In this document: positions 32,963 through 44,053 of the stretch, in pieces
Layout: each line of letters opens with the position of its first letter
Position numbering within the stretch: position 1 is the first letter of the stretch
From: Aspidiotus rigidus
Lineage: Eukaryota; Arthropoda; Insecta; Hemiptera; Diaspididae
NCBI GenBank assembly: GCA_035079385.1
Contig: JAVHKY010000001.1
Location: 8,642,501-8,706,500, forward strand
DNA: 64,000 nucleotides
Direction of reading: 5' to 3'
Notes under the pieces: model-generated
Seen by the model: the letters and a program-made list of their open reading frames with translations, nothing else
Database searches by the model: none
Told to the model about the DNA's origin: nothing
Position numbers and translations under genes: made by a program

Positions 32963-35577
32963 CTCCTTTAGTTTCGACCTCCAGTTTTCATACCTATCTA
33001 AAACAATTTTTACACTGTGGTTTTCTAAATTTAATCTGACTCCTTATTTTATTTTACATTTTTTCCGACTTTTATCCAAGTTTAATTTATTATTTTCTCC
33101 TTTACTTTTCGACCTCCTTTCTGACCCGCTTGAATTGAACTTTTTGGTTTTTTATTTTATCGTACTCGGGTCTTAAAATTCCTAACCTATTTTATTTTTA
33201 CCTTGTTTGTGATTCGATATTGTAAACTGTGATTTCGAGACTATCTGTTCGTTTTATAGTTACAAGTCTATGTGCTCTAACCTCCCATCATATCGATATG
33301 GCTCGCACCTACGAGGACAAAATTGGACTCATGCAATGACAGAATTTCAGGATCGAATCGCGTTCCTTCATATAGTTTCAATTGGATGTACTATTGTAAT
33401 CAGATTTTGTATTCGTATAAATATCTTGCGTTTTTGGGAGAAAATTTTGAGACAAACCTTTTTTTTTTTTTCATCATAGTTCACGTTGGGACTTTGTCTG
33501 TGCTGTTACTGCTGATTACCAACTTCCATTTATCAAAGATCCTTAGAGCTATAAAACTTCAAAAAGAATGAATGTTTTCAAGTCCTTTCTACTCCGGGTA
33601 CATATCAGTTGTACTTTATACGAGCCGATAGACAGGAAGAAAGATAGAGAAATAGCGCAGGAAGGATAGAAAGAGATGAGACAAAACGAATTTCCAACTA
33701 ATTACCATATAAAAACACAGCCACAACAGAAAATGATCTAATATACATAAATATCGATTCTCAAATTTATGTATAATTTGATTCGTTTTCAACCATATTA
33801 TTTCAAAAATAAGACGATGAAGTCGACAATTTTTATTACGATGAATTCGCCTGATAGCGAGCTTCCGAAAATGACGAAAAAAATTATACACGTACAAATT
33901 GATTACGTCTAGTAATTGTGAAAAACATTGAATAATAATTTATACGCGCGTTTATACTGCGTAGAGTATACGATTGAATTCCTCATTCTTGAAAAAGAGG
34001 ATAATAACGACGGCGATCTCGACAAAGACAACACTCGTGTAAACAGGACCGCCGGGATGGTCTTTAAATTGTACGTGGTGTTTCTTACATACTAAAAACT
34101 AATTGAATATTTATAAGGGTAATTAGTTTTTCTTTCTGTGTTTTGGTTATATACTCGTTCGTACTTGCGAGTTTTTGACGGAAATTACGACCTTTATAAA
34201 AGTGTATTTAATTATATGAAAATTAGACTGTATTTGGAGGCTAAGATCTCATCTTTGTTTGAAAGTAATTTATTCCTTCGACGACTTCTCACAATGTCCT
34301 CTAAAGCATGACATGTGCTGCGATAATAATTGTTCTCCGAGTCCGATAATTAACCGAAAGGTATGAGCCCTTCCAATTATAATTGCATCGAGGATAGACG
34401 AAATTCGTTGCTCCGTTTTAAAGAATAAACGCTTCGCCAAATACGCGTACTTGACTGAAGAATCTGAATGGTATCGCATTCTTTAGTTTCTTTTTTACAT
34501 GACAGCACAAGTTTATGGAAATGACCTAAACGGGATATGGTCAAATTGTCCGAAAAATATGTGTAACGAACATTCATATTTGACAAAGAAACTCGACTTA
34601 TACTTCACCACAACGCGGGTCTTAAGTCAGAAGCGCGAAAATTAACTCCCGCGATGTGTCTTTGAAGTGGCCACCCTCTTACACTTAACGCGCGTCAAGA
34701 ATAAGAGTAAAATGTGATCAATAGGAGATAATTGCCGAACGGAACTCGGGAACGCGTAAAATCTTACCGAGATCGGCAAATGTCCGTTCGCTGTTTGTCA
34801 CTTTGCGAGTATACGAGGTCGCGAAATATCTACGAAATGCCAAACAGACATGGAGTGGCAATTTCGCAAGCAATTAACTCGCGCAAGAACTTCCCTTTTT
34901 TCCGCATTCTGTTTGCCCTTAGAATGATATTTTCTCGTTCAGGGTGTCACATCACCCTTAAGAAAACGCATTTTCTTTTCCCTCAGATACACATATATAC
35001 TACGTATAGACATCCTCACCCATTAAGAAAACGTTAACGATAACACTGGAATTTCTCAACGTTATTAGCAGGGTGTTTCATATAAGCATACGTCCTTACG
35101 TAGTTGATTGTGGCGTATTCAAATGAACGAAAACTAAAAACAGATGACAGAGGAAAATATTTACGAGTATAGGGGAAGTATGTTGATGCATATCCATAGT
35201 TTGTGGTAGGTAGTTTTTGAGGGTATTTTATATTAGAGTAAGAGGTCGTCACAGACTTATTTAACCGATGGAACATAAAATTTTCATACGGTTCATTCGA
35301 TAGTATTATCATAATATTATGTGCATGAATAGAATGACGGTGCCTCGAACTTATCAAAAATAGCATGTCATTTGCCGAATTTGTTAGCTTATTAGATGGA
35401 GAATAAGAATTGAAGCGTCTGCCAACTAAAGTTGGTAGCTGAAATATCCGCGGACGCATTGAAAGTTTCCAAAAATTACGTTTCATTCTACTTCGTTAAC
35501 ATAATAATTATTCTTACTTCTCGCGTTCATTGAACCGCTATGAGGCTAAGAATATAAGATTGAGAGTTGGCCCAAAC
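32963..35577. other. AT-rich non-coding stretch
   Basis: The first ~300 bp are T-rich and may be the severed 3' end of PLE copy 1. The rest shows no recognised gene. One longer minus-strand frame is listed separately. Confidence 0.45.
35034..35486 (-). CDS. Unrecognised 150-codon frame
   Basis: The longest frame outside mobile elements in this part. It is Ser/Tyr/Asn-rich and has no signal peptide, membrane segment or motif. AT-rich DNA can produce this by chance. Confidence 0.12.
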   Translation of the reverse strand: MKRNFWKLSMRPRIFQLPTLVGRRFNSYSPSNKLTNSANDMLFLISSRHRHSIHAHNIMIILSNEPYENFMFHRLNKSVTTSYSNIKYPQKLPTTNYGYASTYFPYTRKYFPLSSVFSFRSFEYATINYVRTYAYMKHPANNVEKFQCYR

Positions 35578-35733
35578 CAGTGGCGTATATAGAACATTTT
35601 TAAGGGAGGGGAGGGTTGAACTAAAAAATTTCAAAGGCGACTTCCTCGGCAAACGAATTTTTTGGAGGAGGTTTTGAATAAGATTTCAAAGAGTTAAAAT
35701 TCAGTTCTGGGGAGGGGTTGTCAATACGCCCAT
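35578..35733. mobile_element. Possible small MITE
   Basis: The left end, cagtggcgtatatag, and right-end text atacgcccatt resemble imperfect inverted termini of a short hAT-like element (about 156 bp, G-rich ggggagg tracts inside). No target duplication was found. Confidence 0.3.
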
Positions 35734-36249
35734 TAATCAGGGATTTGATTTCAAGAGATGAAATAATTCTGAAAGAAGCGGCGTGTGCTTTACAAAGCAT
35801 ACAACGTCAAATAAAGTCCTGTAACAACTTTCATTGAATGATGTAAGAAAAGGGGACGTAGGTGTGGCCGAAAAATTATCAAACTTTTCTTACAGAAGTC
35901 ATTGGAGGCGATAATCTCCAAGTGCGACAGAGCGATACGCGACACGCTTTCTTCCAGATTCAATTACACAGGAGTCTGCAGTAAACCTCAAAAGCACTTA
36001 CTTCTATGCCTAGGTCTGAAAAGCCTCACTGGTAGTAGAAAAATTGTTATTGTCTCAGTTACACTTCATTAGAAGACATTGAGACGAAATTATGTTCCAC
36101 TGAAACTTCATTGCTATTAGGCCTTTCTGTATCACACTTTACTCCATTTTCTTGACTATTTACTGGAGTTGCCTTTGATTAGTTTGATACGTACGTTGAG
36201 ACATTAAGTGGTCAAGATACGCTACTTGACACTACAGTTTATTGAAACC

Positions 36250-36680
36250 GTCGTTCATCGGTTGAAAATCCACTTTCCGTTCCATATGAGAACAGTAAAG
36301 CTGAGACAACATTTGAGACCACAAAAGTAAGAACAAAAAGAAGACCTGTACTTTGTATATCAGTTAGATGGAAAGGTTTCCTTTGATTACTATCGTGGGT
36401 ATCTTAAATTCGAGACAGACAAGAATCTGACGACGAACAGAACTCCAATTCAACAAATTTTCTAAGTACTCCCAATAAATGAGTCCCCTACCTCAGCAAC
36501 TGTTGTGCAAGAAACAATGATTAGAGCTCTAGAATTGCATCTCAAATTGGGCAAGAAAATATTATTGTTACCTTTGATCTTGCAATAACAAAAGTTGCGT
36601 TACAAATACAATTGAATTGTCGGGTAGAAAAAGGGCCCAAGCTCGAATTAGGGCCCTTTTTTGATTTTTGGTGATCTGAG
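36250..36680 (+). pseudogene. Second fragment of the CXC-family transposon gene
   Basis: Broken frames contain TPINESPTSATVVQETMIRA-like text (about 36470-36530). In the next frame, QENIIVTFDLAITKVALQIQ and EKGPKLELGPFFDFW run to a stop near 36674. I recall this block (a VT-DLAIAK-ALQIQ pattern) from the N-terminal half of the same family whose tail lies in the foldback at 7.9-11.1 kb. The match is from memory and the copy is decayed. Confidence 0.4.
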
Positions 36681-36708
36681 TCCAGCACTTTATCCTCTTC
36701 GTCTGGTA

Positions 36709-37184
36709 CAGTGGTTTTCAACCGGTGTGCCGCGGCACACCAGTGTGCCGCGAGATTTCCAAAGAATTGAAGTTCAAAAAAATATCCGTGGATAAATTTT
36801 GGATCAACATCTCGCGAGAATATCAGGCATTGTGTAAAAAAGCGTTTACCATATTACCTACTTCCTTTTTCCACCTCCTATCTTTGCAAACAGCGCTTCT
36901 CAGCTCTTACTCTTATAGAAAATAAGAGGTGGGAGTGCCTTCTATCTGTCAAACAAGAAATGCGCTTTTGTTTGTCGAAAATCAGCCCCCCATGTTGACG
37001 AAATACATATGTGAAAAATCACAAGCGCAAACCTCGCATTAGATTTTTAATATTTAGTTCTTGTTAACATACTTGTCATACATTTCAAAAATGTTTGAAT
37101 ACCTATATATTTTTAATTGGTGTGCCGCGAAAAATTTTTGCCATCTGAAATGTGCCGCTTCTTCAAAAAGGTTGAAAACCACTG
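36709..37184. mobile_element. Non-autonomous hAT element (MITE), 476 bp
   Basis: Perfect 15-bp inverted ends (cagtggttttcaacc and complement) and identical 8-bp target duplications, gtctggta, at 36701-36708 and 37185-37192. Inside the left end lies the direct/inverted motif gtgccgcggcac. There is no coding capacity. This is a textbook hAT MITE and was probably mobilised by a hAT transposase in trans. Confidence 0.95.
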
Positions 37185-37192
37185 GTCTGGTA

Positions 37193-38379
37193 AAATTTTT
37201 AAATCATTCTCATGAAAATATAGAGTGCAGAAAACTATGTTGAAGTGTAGCATCTACCATAGTTGAACGCTCAGTATGTAGTTGTAAAAATGTAAAATGG
37301 CGGTAATCCTGTTTTTTTCTTTTTTTTGTTTTCAAAAGCTGAGAACCTGGTCACTAACTAGGAGAAAGATATTATTTTGCAGTTCATATAGGTTACGTAT
37401 TAATGTAACATTTGTCAGTCGGTAAAATTGTGTCTGGCCAACTCATACTCAAAATACACCTTCTGCAAATACGGGTTTTGCATTTAAATTCATTTATTTA
37501 TTATCATCATTTTTGTCGAGATCCAAAACAATCGCTAGAACGCATCAAAACTCGATAATTGCAGAAAGGGCCCTAACATCACAGACTATGACGCGCTCTA
37601 ACGGCAGTTGAGAAACACTCTAGCGTTCTACTTTTAATTTTGTAGTTTTGTAAATCCAACATCCTTCCAAAATCTTACCAATTTTCAGGACATTTGAGTC
37701 TTTTTTTATGGAATTTCTGTGAGACTGAAATTTCAAATTCATTTTTCTCGAAAACTACTTTTTGCTTTTTCTATTGACTGAATCTCCAACATTTTTTAAG
37801 TCGTTTATTCAAGTTGGTGGTTTCCACCTCATAAAAAGCAAAATGTAAATTTATTGAAGAAATTGGTTTACTTAAATATATAATACTGGAATCCATCGTT
37901 CTCACTGGAGGATTGTTAAATGGATTTTTGGACGGAAAGCATTTTAATCACTGTAAACGACTTCACTCAATACGTTCATTAACATTACAAAAGCTGCACT
38001 TTGTCACCTCTCTTTCAGGAAATATAATTATATTCATTGATACTGTACACTTATTGATCCAATTTTGAGAGCGAGAGAAAAAAAAAAAAGAAGAAAAAAA
38101 TTATTCTTTACTTCAATGCTACACCAATACCATCAGTAGCGAAAAATGTGTATTAAACCCCCTTAGGATAGATGTATTAAAGCAGAAGCGGAAGTTGAAC
38201 GGTTGGCTCAAAGAGGTGAAAGAATACTTACCGTCACTATTTGTGGACATCTGGGAGCCTTGTTAGAAATGCACGAAATGACGCTATCCAACTTTTAACT
38301 GAGAGAAACTTGAGGTCACAGATGATGAGTTATTAACCAATAACCATTCCCGGCACTCACTGTAATATCGATATAAAAT
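37193..38379. other. Non-coding stretch
   Basis: No gene recognised. It contains an A-run patch at about 38080-38100 and otherwise ordinary AT-rich sequence. Confidence 0.5.
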
Positions 38380-38393
38380 CGACTTAGTTCGAT

Positions 38394-38430
38394 CTGATGA
38401 CGAACCACTATGGAAGGTTCGAAACCGATC
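38394..38430 (+). ncRNA. Hammerhead-ribozyme-like core at the 5' end of PLE copy 2
   Basis: CTGATGA (38394-38400), C, stem GAACC (38402-38406), 9-nt loop, stem GGTTC (38416-38420), GAAAC (38421-38425), then CGATC. It has the same design as the copy-1 core: one unpaired base, then stem II. Upstream, atcga...tcgat (38378-38393) can pair as a short stem I. The downstream CGATC is one base off the CGGTC of copy 1, so the cleavage triplet may be lost. Confidence 0.7.
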
Positions 38431-38489
38431 ATCTTCTGAATAAAATTGAGCAGGTCTGTGATATTTTTTGTTATTTATCCATAAAGCTA

Positions 38490-39207
38490 TTCGGATCTTT
38501 GAAACGATACTACAAAGGATATCCAGCGGTGGAACTTACCACAGTGAAAACATTGAAACTCGCAACTTACAACCTACAACTTTCAATCAAAACAAAAAAA
38601 TTTGACTTACTCCATGAAAATGCGCACAATTCTCCATATCTTCATTTTCTCGCACTTTTTTTGAATGAGAACGCGATGCTCGAAAAGATGAATTAAAATT
38701 TTTAAATTCTTCCGTTCAGAGTCGTTCTTTTCAAGATCATGAAGAAAAACTTGGTCCTGAAACGTGAGAAAAACTGTTTTGATCCAAGAAGATCGTCGAA
38801 CATAATATCTTTATCGTGTCTTCTAGGCTGAAAGACTGAAGAGCATGCGTCTAAGAGTCAGCTCTGGCTCCAAATCAACCCTTTTTTCCCTTATGGCTCC
38901 TCTCTCACGACTAAGAAACTGGAAAATTATATGAGGGAGAAAGTGGATAAGAAGAGAGTTGCTAAGCTGGTATGGTAAATTTAATATTACGACTAGATTA
39001 AACCTTATGGTCCATTCGAGACTCTCCGGTATGCTCCTCCCCCTTGAGTTTGATTACTTTATGCGGGACGTCAATTTAAAGTGTCGGAAGTTTGAGGTGA
39101 ACTTGAAGGAGAAGAAGAATAAGAAGTTGTCCTCCCTAATGAAGGTTAATGATGAGGAAGGGGGGAGTGACGGTGTTTTCGTTCATAAATTCCATCCCCC
39201 CTCATAA
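38490..39207 (+). pseudogene. PLE N-terminal region, copy 2
   Basis: Plus-strand frames carry PLE N-terminal text: LKRYYKGYPAVE and TTVKTLKLATYNLQLSI (to the stop at 38694-38696), and in a later frame DVNLKCRKFEVNLKEKKNK (39070-39125). Stops and frame changes separate the parts. It precedes the RT blocks. Confidence 0.45.
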
Positions 39208-39221
39208 ATAATAGTCAGGTA

Positions 39222-39953
39222 GTGTTTAATAGTGACGAAACTGTCCTCCTTGAGGAAGGTTTGAAATTCAGTTTACCTCCCCTCAAGAAGGATGAAACCT
39301 TGGCGAATGTTGTTGCGGATTTTGCGGTTAAAATTGGTCCTGGTTTTAATACCCGGGAAGTTTGTGCCGAATTAGTCCGTAATAACCCCCTCCTTCGCAT
39401 GAGTAATAAATTGGGAGGAGTGATTTAAGGTTTGAAGAGGAAGATGAAAGAGGGAGATTTAATCGTCACCAAGGCTGACAAAGACAATGCTGTTGTGGTG
39501 ATGGAGAAGTCGGCCTATTCTTCTAAGGTCCATGAAGTCCTCCAGCAGTGTGGTGCTAAAGAGAGTGAGGATTTCAGTTTTCCTAAGCACGTTAAAGAAA
39601 TTAGGAGTGTCATCAACAGGAGTGAGGCTATTATCAAAACTCCTGCTTTGAAGAAAGCCCTCCTTGTTCCTAACCCCACACCACCCCTCCTCTACGGGCT
39701 GCCCAAAGTGCATAAGAACAATACAACGATGCGACCCGTTGTTTCTTTCGTCTCCTCTCCTACCTACCTCCTTGCCAAATTCCTTGACCGTTGGTTCAAA
39801 AATCGTATTGATTTTGAATCTCCTCATTCGGTCTTGAATTCGGCCTCTTTAACTGACGTCCTGAAAGGTGTAAGTCTTCCCCCGGGAACGACCATCCGCT
39901 CGATTCATGTTGTCGGTTTGTTCCCGAATATTTCTAAGGCTGCTACTATCCAG
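39222..39953 (+). pseudogene. PLE reverse transcriptase, N-terminal half, copy 2
   Basis: A single frame interrupted by one TAA at 39426-39428. It includes VTKADKDNAVVVMEKS, LLYGLPKVHKNNTTMRPV (PLE RT motif 2 region) and FPNISKA, where it is cut by the R1-like element. The homologous block in copy 3 is FPNIPKA, followed directly by GELLVKANIPHNELQEFF. Confidence 0.8.
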
Positions 39954-42231
39954 ACCAAAGAAGAGGAGGGCTGTTTACTGGTGGACCAACAAGATTGCTG
40001 AATTGAGAAAAGAGTGCAACCGTCAGCGCCGGATATACCAGCGTAGTAGTGGCCGCGAAGGGGCGCGGGCGGTTGCACCCGAATACCAGCTGGCTTATAA
40101 AAGGCTGAAGAAGGCCATCAAGGACAGCAAGAGTGCTGCATGGCGAGAGCTATGTGAGATGGCAGATGACGACCCATTTGGAAAGCCTTATAAGTTAGTG
40201 CTGAAGAAGCTCAAAGGCCTCTCAGCAATGAGCCGAATGGAGCCGGATGTTGTGGGTCAAATCATTGATGGCTTGTTCCCACAGCAGCCACCACCAATGG
40301 TAACGCTACCAATAGTAGAAGAGGATGGTATATCCCTCCTAGGCACTGAGGAGGTTGATGCAGCAGTCAATAGACTGCGGGGCAAGTATTGGAAGGCTCC
40401 AGGCCCGGATGAGATTCCAAATCCAGTCTGGAGCGCCATACATTCAGTTGACCCAGCACTGCTTGTTGATACATTCAATGCGGCAATTGTTGGGGGACTG
40501 TTCCCTGTGCGATGGAAGAAAGCCAGGCTAGCGTTGATCGATAAGAAGGATAAACCACCTGGTCTACCATCCTCTTATCGTCCACTTTGTCTGCTAGACA
40601 ATGTTGGTAAACTTCTAGAAAGAGTGATAGCCAATCGTTTGGAGAGCTATCTGAAGGAAAGAGATATAATCTCTGATAGCCAGTACGGTTTTCAAACTGG
40701 ACGCTGCACATCAGATGCTGGGATCCGGCTGAAGAGGATAGCCAAGTCAGCAATTGATATGCGTCAGTTTTGCGCAGCCGTCAGCCTCGACATAAGAAAT
40801 GCGTTCAATTCAATTCCATGGAAGATGATATTGGAAGCTCTTGTGAACGCAGGAGTGCCCGCATACCTGCTCAGGATGATCAGCAGCTATCTTAGCTGCC
40901 GTGAAATCCAAGCAGAGACGTCTGCTGGTACAGTAAAGCGCCCTGTTACTTGTGGGGTGCCGCAGGGGTCGGTCCTTGGGCCGCTTTTGTGGTGCGTCGC
41001 ATTTAACGGAATCTTTAAGGTGAAGCTGCCACCGGGGGTTAAGCTTATCTGCTATGCGGATGACACCCTGGTGGTATGCACTGCTGAAACAACTGTAGCG
41101 GTGGAGAGCAGGGTAAACCGGGCCCTAGAGGATGTGACGCGTTGGATCGAGTCGGCTGGACTTGAACTAGCAGCAAGTAAGACAGAGGCCATTTTATTCA
41201 CGACCCGTCGGAAGTTCAAGCCACCCACCTTTCGCCTGCGAGGTGTGGAAATTGAAACCAAGAAGCAAATGAAATACCTGGGCATCTGGTTTGACTCAAC
41301 GCTGAGCTTCAGGCACCATTTCCTGATGGCAGCGGAAAAGGCGGGCCGGGTAGTTGGATACCTAAGCCGCCTTATGAGGAACCTGGGAGGACCGAGAGAA
41401 GCAAGGAGAAGGATCATGATGAGCACCGCCTTGTCGATCCTCCCATATGGTGCGCCAGTATGGGCCGACTGCATGAAGATACCATACCGAAGAAGAGAGA
41501 TGGTAAAGATCCAACGAAGAGCTGCGCTGAGGTGTGTTAGTGCCTACCGCACTGTCTCGACGGAGGCTCTTTGTGTATTAGCACGTTCCCCACCAATCGA
41601 GCTCCTTGCTGAGGAGAGAGCGGTGGTGTTCGAAGCAAAGAAGAGAACGACGACCAACCGAGAAGCTTTACGGGTCAAGCAGGAGGCCAGGCGCTCCTTG
41701 CTTGTAAAGTGGAAAGAAAGAATTGCCCAGAGTGAGCTGGGTACATGGACAACCCGTGTGCTAATATGCGACCTTGATGAGTGGATGAACCGACACCATG
41801 GTCAGTTGAACTTTCACCTGACGCAGGTGTTAAGCGGCCATGGCTGCTTCAACAAGTACCTTCAGGAGAAGTTAAGGAAAGTTGAGCAGGCAACGCGTTC
41901 GCACTGTAACCAAGGGCGGGATGATGGACCACAACACACCTTATTTGAGTGTGAGGCGTGGAGGCGTGAGCGGGACGAGCTTAGTCGGTCTCTCCAAGAG
42001 ATCGGGGTAGATGAAGCGCTCGACCCGAGTAGCTTGGTACCCACCATGCTAGGTTCCGAAGAAGCATGGAACCAGGTGTCTGCATTTGCGGCCACCATCA
42101 TGAAGAGGAAGATGGACCAGGAATGGAATAGGCAAATGCAGAACCACGCTATGGCCTACTCAACACCTGTGTACCATCAACATCCAGATCTGCAGGAAGA
42201 AGAGGAAGAAGGATACCATCCAGATTGTTAG
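39954..42231 (+). CDS. ORF2 RT and C-terminal domain, R1-like copy 2
   Basis: Open for about 758 codons of element sequence (an upstream ATG at 39907 is in PLE DNA). It begins in the linker between endonuclease and RT (KKRRAVYWWTNKIAELRKEC), typical of R1-clade ORF2. It continues through RT motifs with GVPQGSVLGPLLW and YADD (codons starting at 41053), thumb, and a C-terminal knuckle with all positions present (SHCNQ...H...FECEAW; the first cysteine of copy 1's CLHC is Ser here). Being uninterrupted, it is young, but without an endonuclease it is dead on arrival. Confidence 0.9.
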
Positions 42232-42659
42232 GGCCTTTATAGTTGTTGACAGAATCTCGCGTTTATATGGTTGCTCCGCGTCCTCTATTCCGGTGAACTT
42301 ACTACGGTACGTTCACTGTTCATACGAATATGTCTAACGAGCACCATACAGTGAGATCCACGCAACAGCGACTTATTACGCCTGATGTGATGTGATAGTG
42401 TCGTTTTTGTGATGTGAGTGTTCTCTAGTGCTGTTTCTTTTTTGTGCGTGCCAGAGGGGCATCGCAGCTTGGCGGTTGCCAAAGAAACTTGGCAGTTGCC
42501 AAGTAGAAGAGGGGGTTCGCGTAGGAGATTCCTCCTTCACTGAAGTTATACCCGAAAGGATCGATTCTGGTGTTGTAGGAAACAATATTAAATGCATACG
42601 CAACCCGCACCTATTCCATTATGGATGACGGGCGGTGCTGCACATGCGACACACAAGCG
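39954..42659 (+). mobile_element. R1-like non-LTR retrotransposon, copy 2 (5'-truncated)
   Basis: Inserted into PLE copy 2, with a 6-bp duplication atccag at 39948-39953 and 42660-42665; the intact target is visible in copy 3. It is longer than copy 1 at the 5' end but still lacks the endonuclease. The 3' end (acacacaagcg) matches copy 1 (acatacaagcg), with no poly(A). The two copies are nearly identical over about 2.1 kb, so the family was recently active. Confidence 0.9.
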
Positions 42660-42665
42660 ATCCAG

Positions 42666-43020
42666 CGTATGGGTGAGCTACTCGTCAAAGCCAATATTCC
42701 TCACAATGAGCTTCAGGAATTTTTCGATCTTTTGAATATTTTGCTGATCCCCAAACTACTGTAAATTTGAGGTAAAATTTTTCGAGTTTCCTGATGAAGT
42801 AGGGATCCCTATTGGATCACCTTTAGGCTCTCTCATCTCCGAAATTTTCATGTCCAAGTTTGAACTTGACCTCTTTTCCTCGAACCAGGTGTTACTTAAT
42901 CATTTTCACTATTGACACAGGTACGTTGATGACGTTCTATGTACCTGGACTGGTCTCCCAGATCTCCTTGGTGAGTTTCTGAGGTATCTCAATTCCTGGT
43001 ACCCTTCCATCAAATTTACG
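42666..43020 (+). pseudogene. PLE reverse transcriptase, C-terminal half, copy 2
   Basis: Continues from the target site with GELLVKANIPHNELQEFF, then a ~30-35 bp insertion relative to copy 3 (about 42717-42752). The box GIPIGSPLGSLISEIF is readable across frame changes, and RYVDDVLCTWTG lies near 42919-42955. Several frameshifts. Confidence 0.7.
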
Positions 43021-43923
43021 TTGGAAATAGGGGTATTTTCCATTAACTTTTTGGATTTATCGATCTCTATAATAGACGGTATCCATAAGTTTGGAATTTA
43101 CAGGAAAGATACTACGACCAATGTTTTAGTCCACGGTGGTTCGTTTGGTCCTGTTGCTCATAAGATGGCTGCTTTTCACAGCCTACTTCACAGACTGACT
43201 CGTAATCCTTTGACTCAGTCTGCCTTCAAGAAAGAGTTACTCACAATAAAACACCTCGCCAGAGTGAATGGCGTCAATGTCGATGTTGACATGATGGTTT
43301 GGAGGAAAGTTACGACGAGCCTTCTTGATTCCACCACCTCCCTCCCCCGAGACACGATCCGTGATCGCCGTTTGCGTTGGATCAGTCTCCCTTTCTTGGG
43401 GAAGTTCTCCCTCCAATTGGGTCGGGCCCTCCGCCCGTTTGGCTTCAGACCCGCGTTTTACAACCCCACCACAGCAGTCAAGAGGTTATTTGTGAGACTG
43501 AAGGACCCCATACCTGTTGATGAGAGGAATGGTGTTTGCAAGTTGGAATGTGGGGATTATGGAGGCTTTTATATTGGTGAGACCAGCCGCCAAATGAAAG
43601 TTAAGGTAGCTGAGTACCTGAAGTCTTGGAAGAAGGGACACTTAGGGGAGTCTGCTTTTGCTGATCATTTAATAAACAGTGGCCACAGCTTCGGCGAGGG
43701 ATCCAAAAAGCTCCTCCATAAGGAGAATTCCTATCGTAAGGGCATCGCCCTCGAGAATATAGAGATAATGCGTCATCTAAACACCGACGGTATCACTGTA
43801 CTCAACTCGTACATTCCGGCCCGATCGAACTGGTTTATGATGCACGCCGCGATTTATCGTTTGGACAATCTTAATACCTTGCTCTTCTTTTCTGTTCGCC
43901 AGTTGCTTTCATTTCAGGCTTGA
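43021..43923 (+). CDS. GIY-YIG domain of PLE copy 2, with damaged catalytic residues
   Basis: 300 open codons. NFLDLSISIIDG (9-20) and FGIYRKDTTTN (24-34) are the RT-end blocks, then RWISLPFLGKFS (119-130), RLFVRLKDPIPVDE (155-168) and the nuclease: GVCK (171-174), CGDY (177-180), FYIGET (183-188), RQMKVKVAEYL (190-200). Copy 3 has GVYK, CGDC and AEHL at the same places. So the first-core Tyr, a Cys and the His are all changed in copy 2, and the nuclease is probably dead although the frame is open. Confidence 0.8.
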   Translation: MEIGVFSINFLDLSISIIDGIHKFGIYRKDTTTNVLVHGGSFGPVAHKMAAFHSLLHRLTRNPLTQSAFKKELLTIKHLARVNGVNVDVDMMVWRKVTTSLLDSTTSLPRDTIRDRRLRWISLPFLGKFSLQLGRALRPFGFRPAFYNPTTAVKRLFVRLKDPIPVDERNGVCKLECGDYGGFYIGETSRQMKVKVAEYLKSWKKGHLGESAFADHLINSGHSFGEGSKKLLHKENSYRKGIALENIEIMRHLNTDGITVLNSYIPARSNWFMMHAAIYRLDNLNTLLFFSVRQLLSFQA

Positions 43924-43944
43924 AGATGGTTTATTAACCGAAAG
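43919..43944 (+). ncRNA. Degenerate hammerhead-like motif, 3' part of PLE copy 2
   Basis: CTTGAAGATGG...AACCGAAAG: TGAAGA, a stem GGTT/AACC with loop TATT, then GAAAG. Compared with CTGANGA, the leading C is replaced by T. It overlaps the ORF stop at 43921-43923 and is conserved in copy 3 at 53119-53144. Confidence 0.45.
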
Positions 43945-44053
43945 TTCTCGTCGTCTTATATTTTTCTGCGGTTTGCATTGTTTACTCTCCCTTCGGAGTA
44001 TTCGTTTTTCGCGTTTATTATGGATAGCTGTACCCTTGAGGAACGTATTCGTT

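Larger units (their letters stand above)
38394..44053 (+). mobile_element. Penelope-like element, copy 2, split by an R1-like insertion
   Basis: From 5' to 3': a hammerhead core (38394-38425), N-terminal PLE coding remnants, RT blocks, and the GIY-YIG domain with terminal sequence ending at gtattcgtt (44045-44053). The same terminus occurs in copy 3 (54936-54944, inverted), which fixes the 3' boundary. An R1-like copy interrupts the RT at 39954-42659. Without that insert the PLE is about 2.95 kb. Confidence 0.85.
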
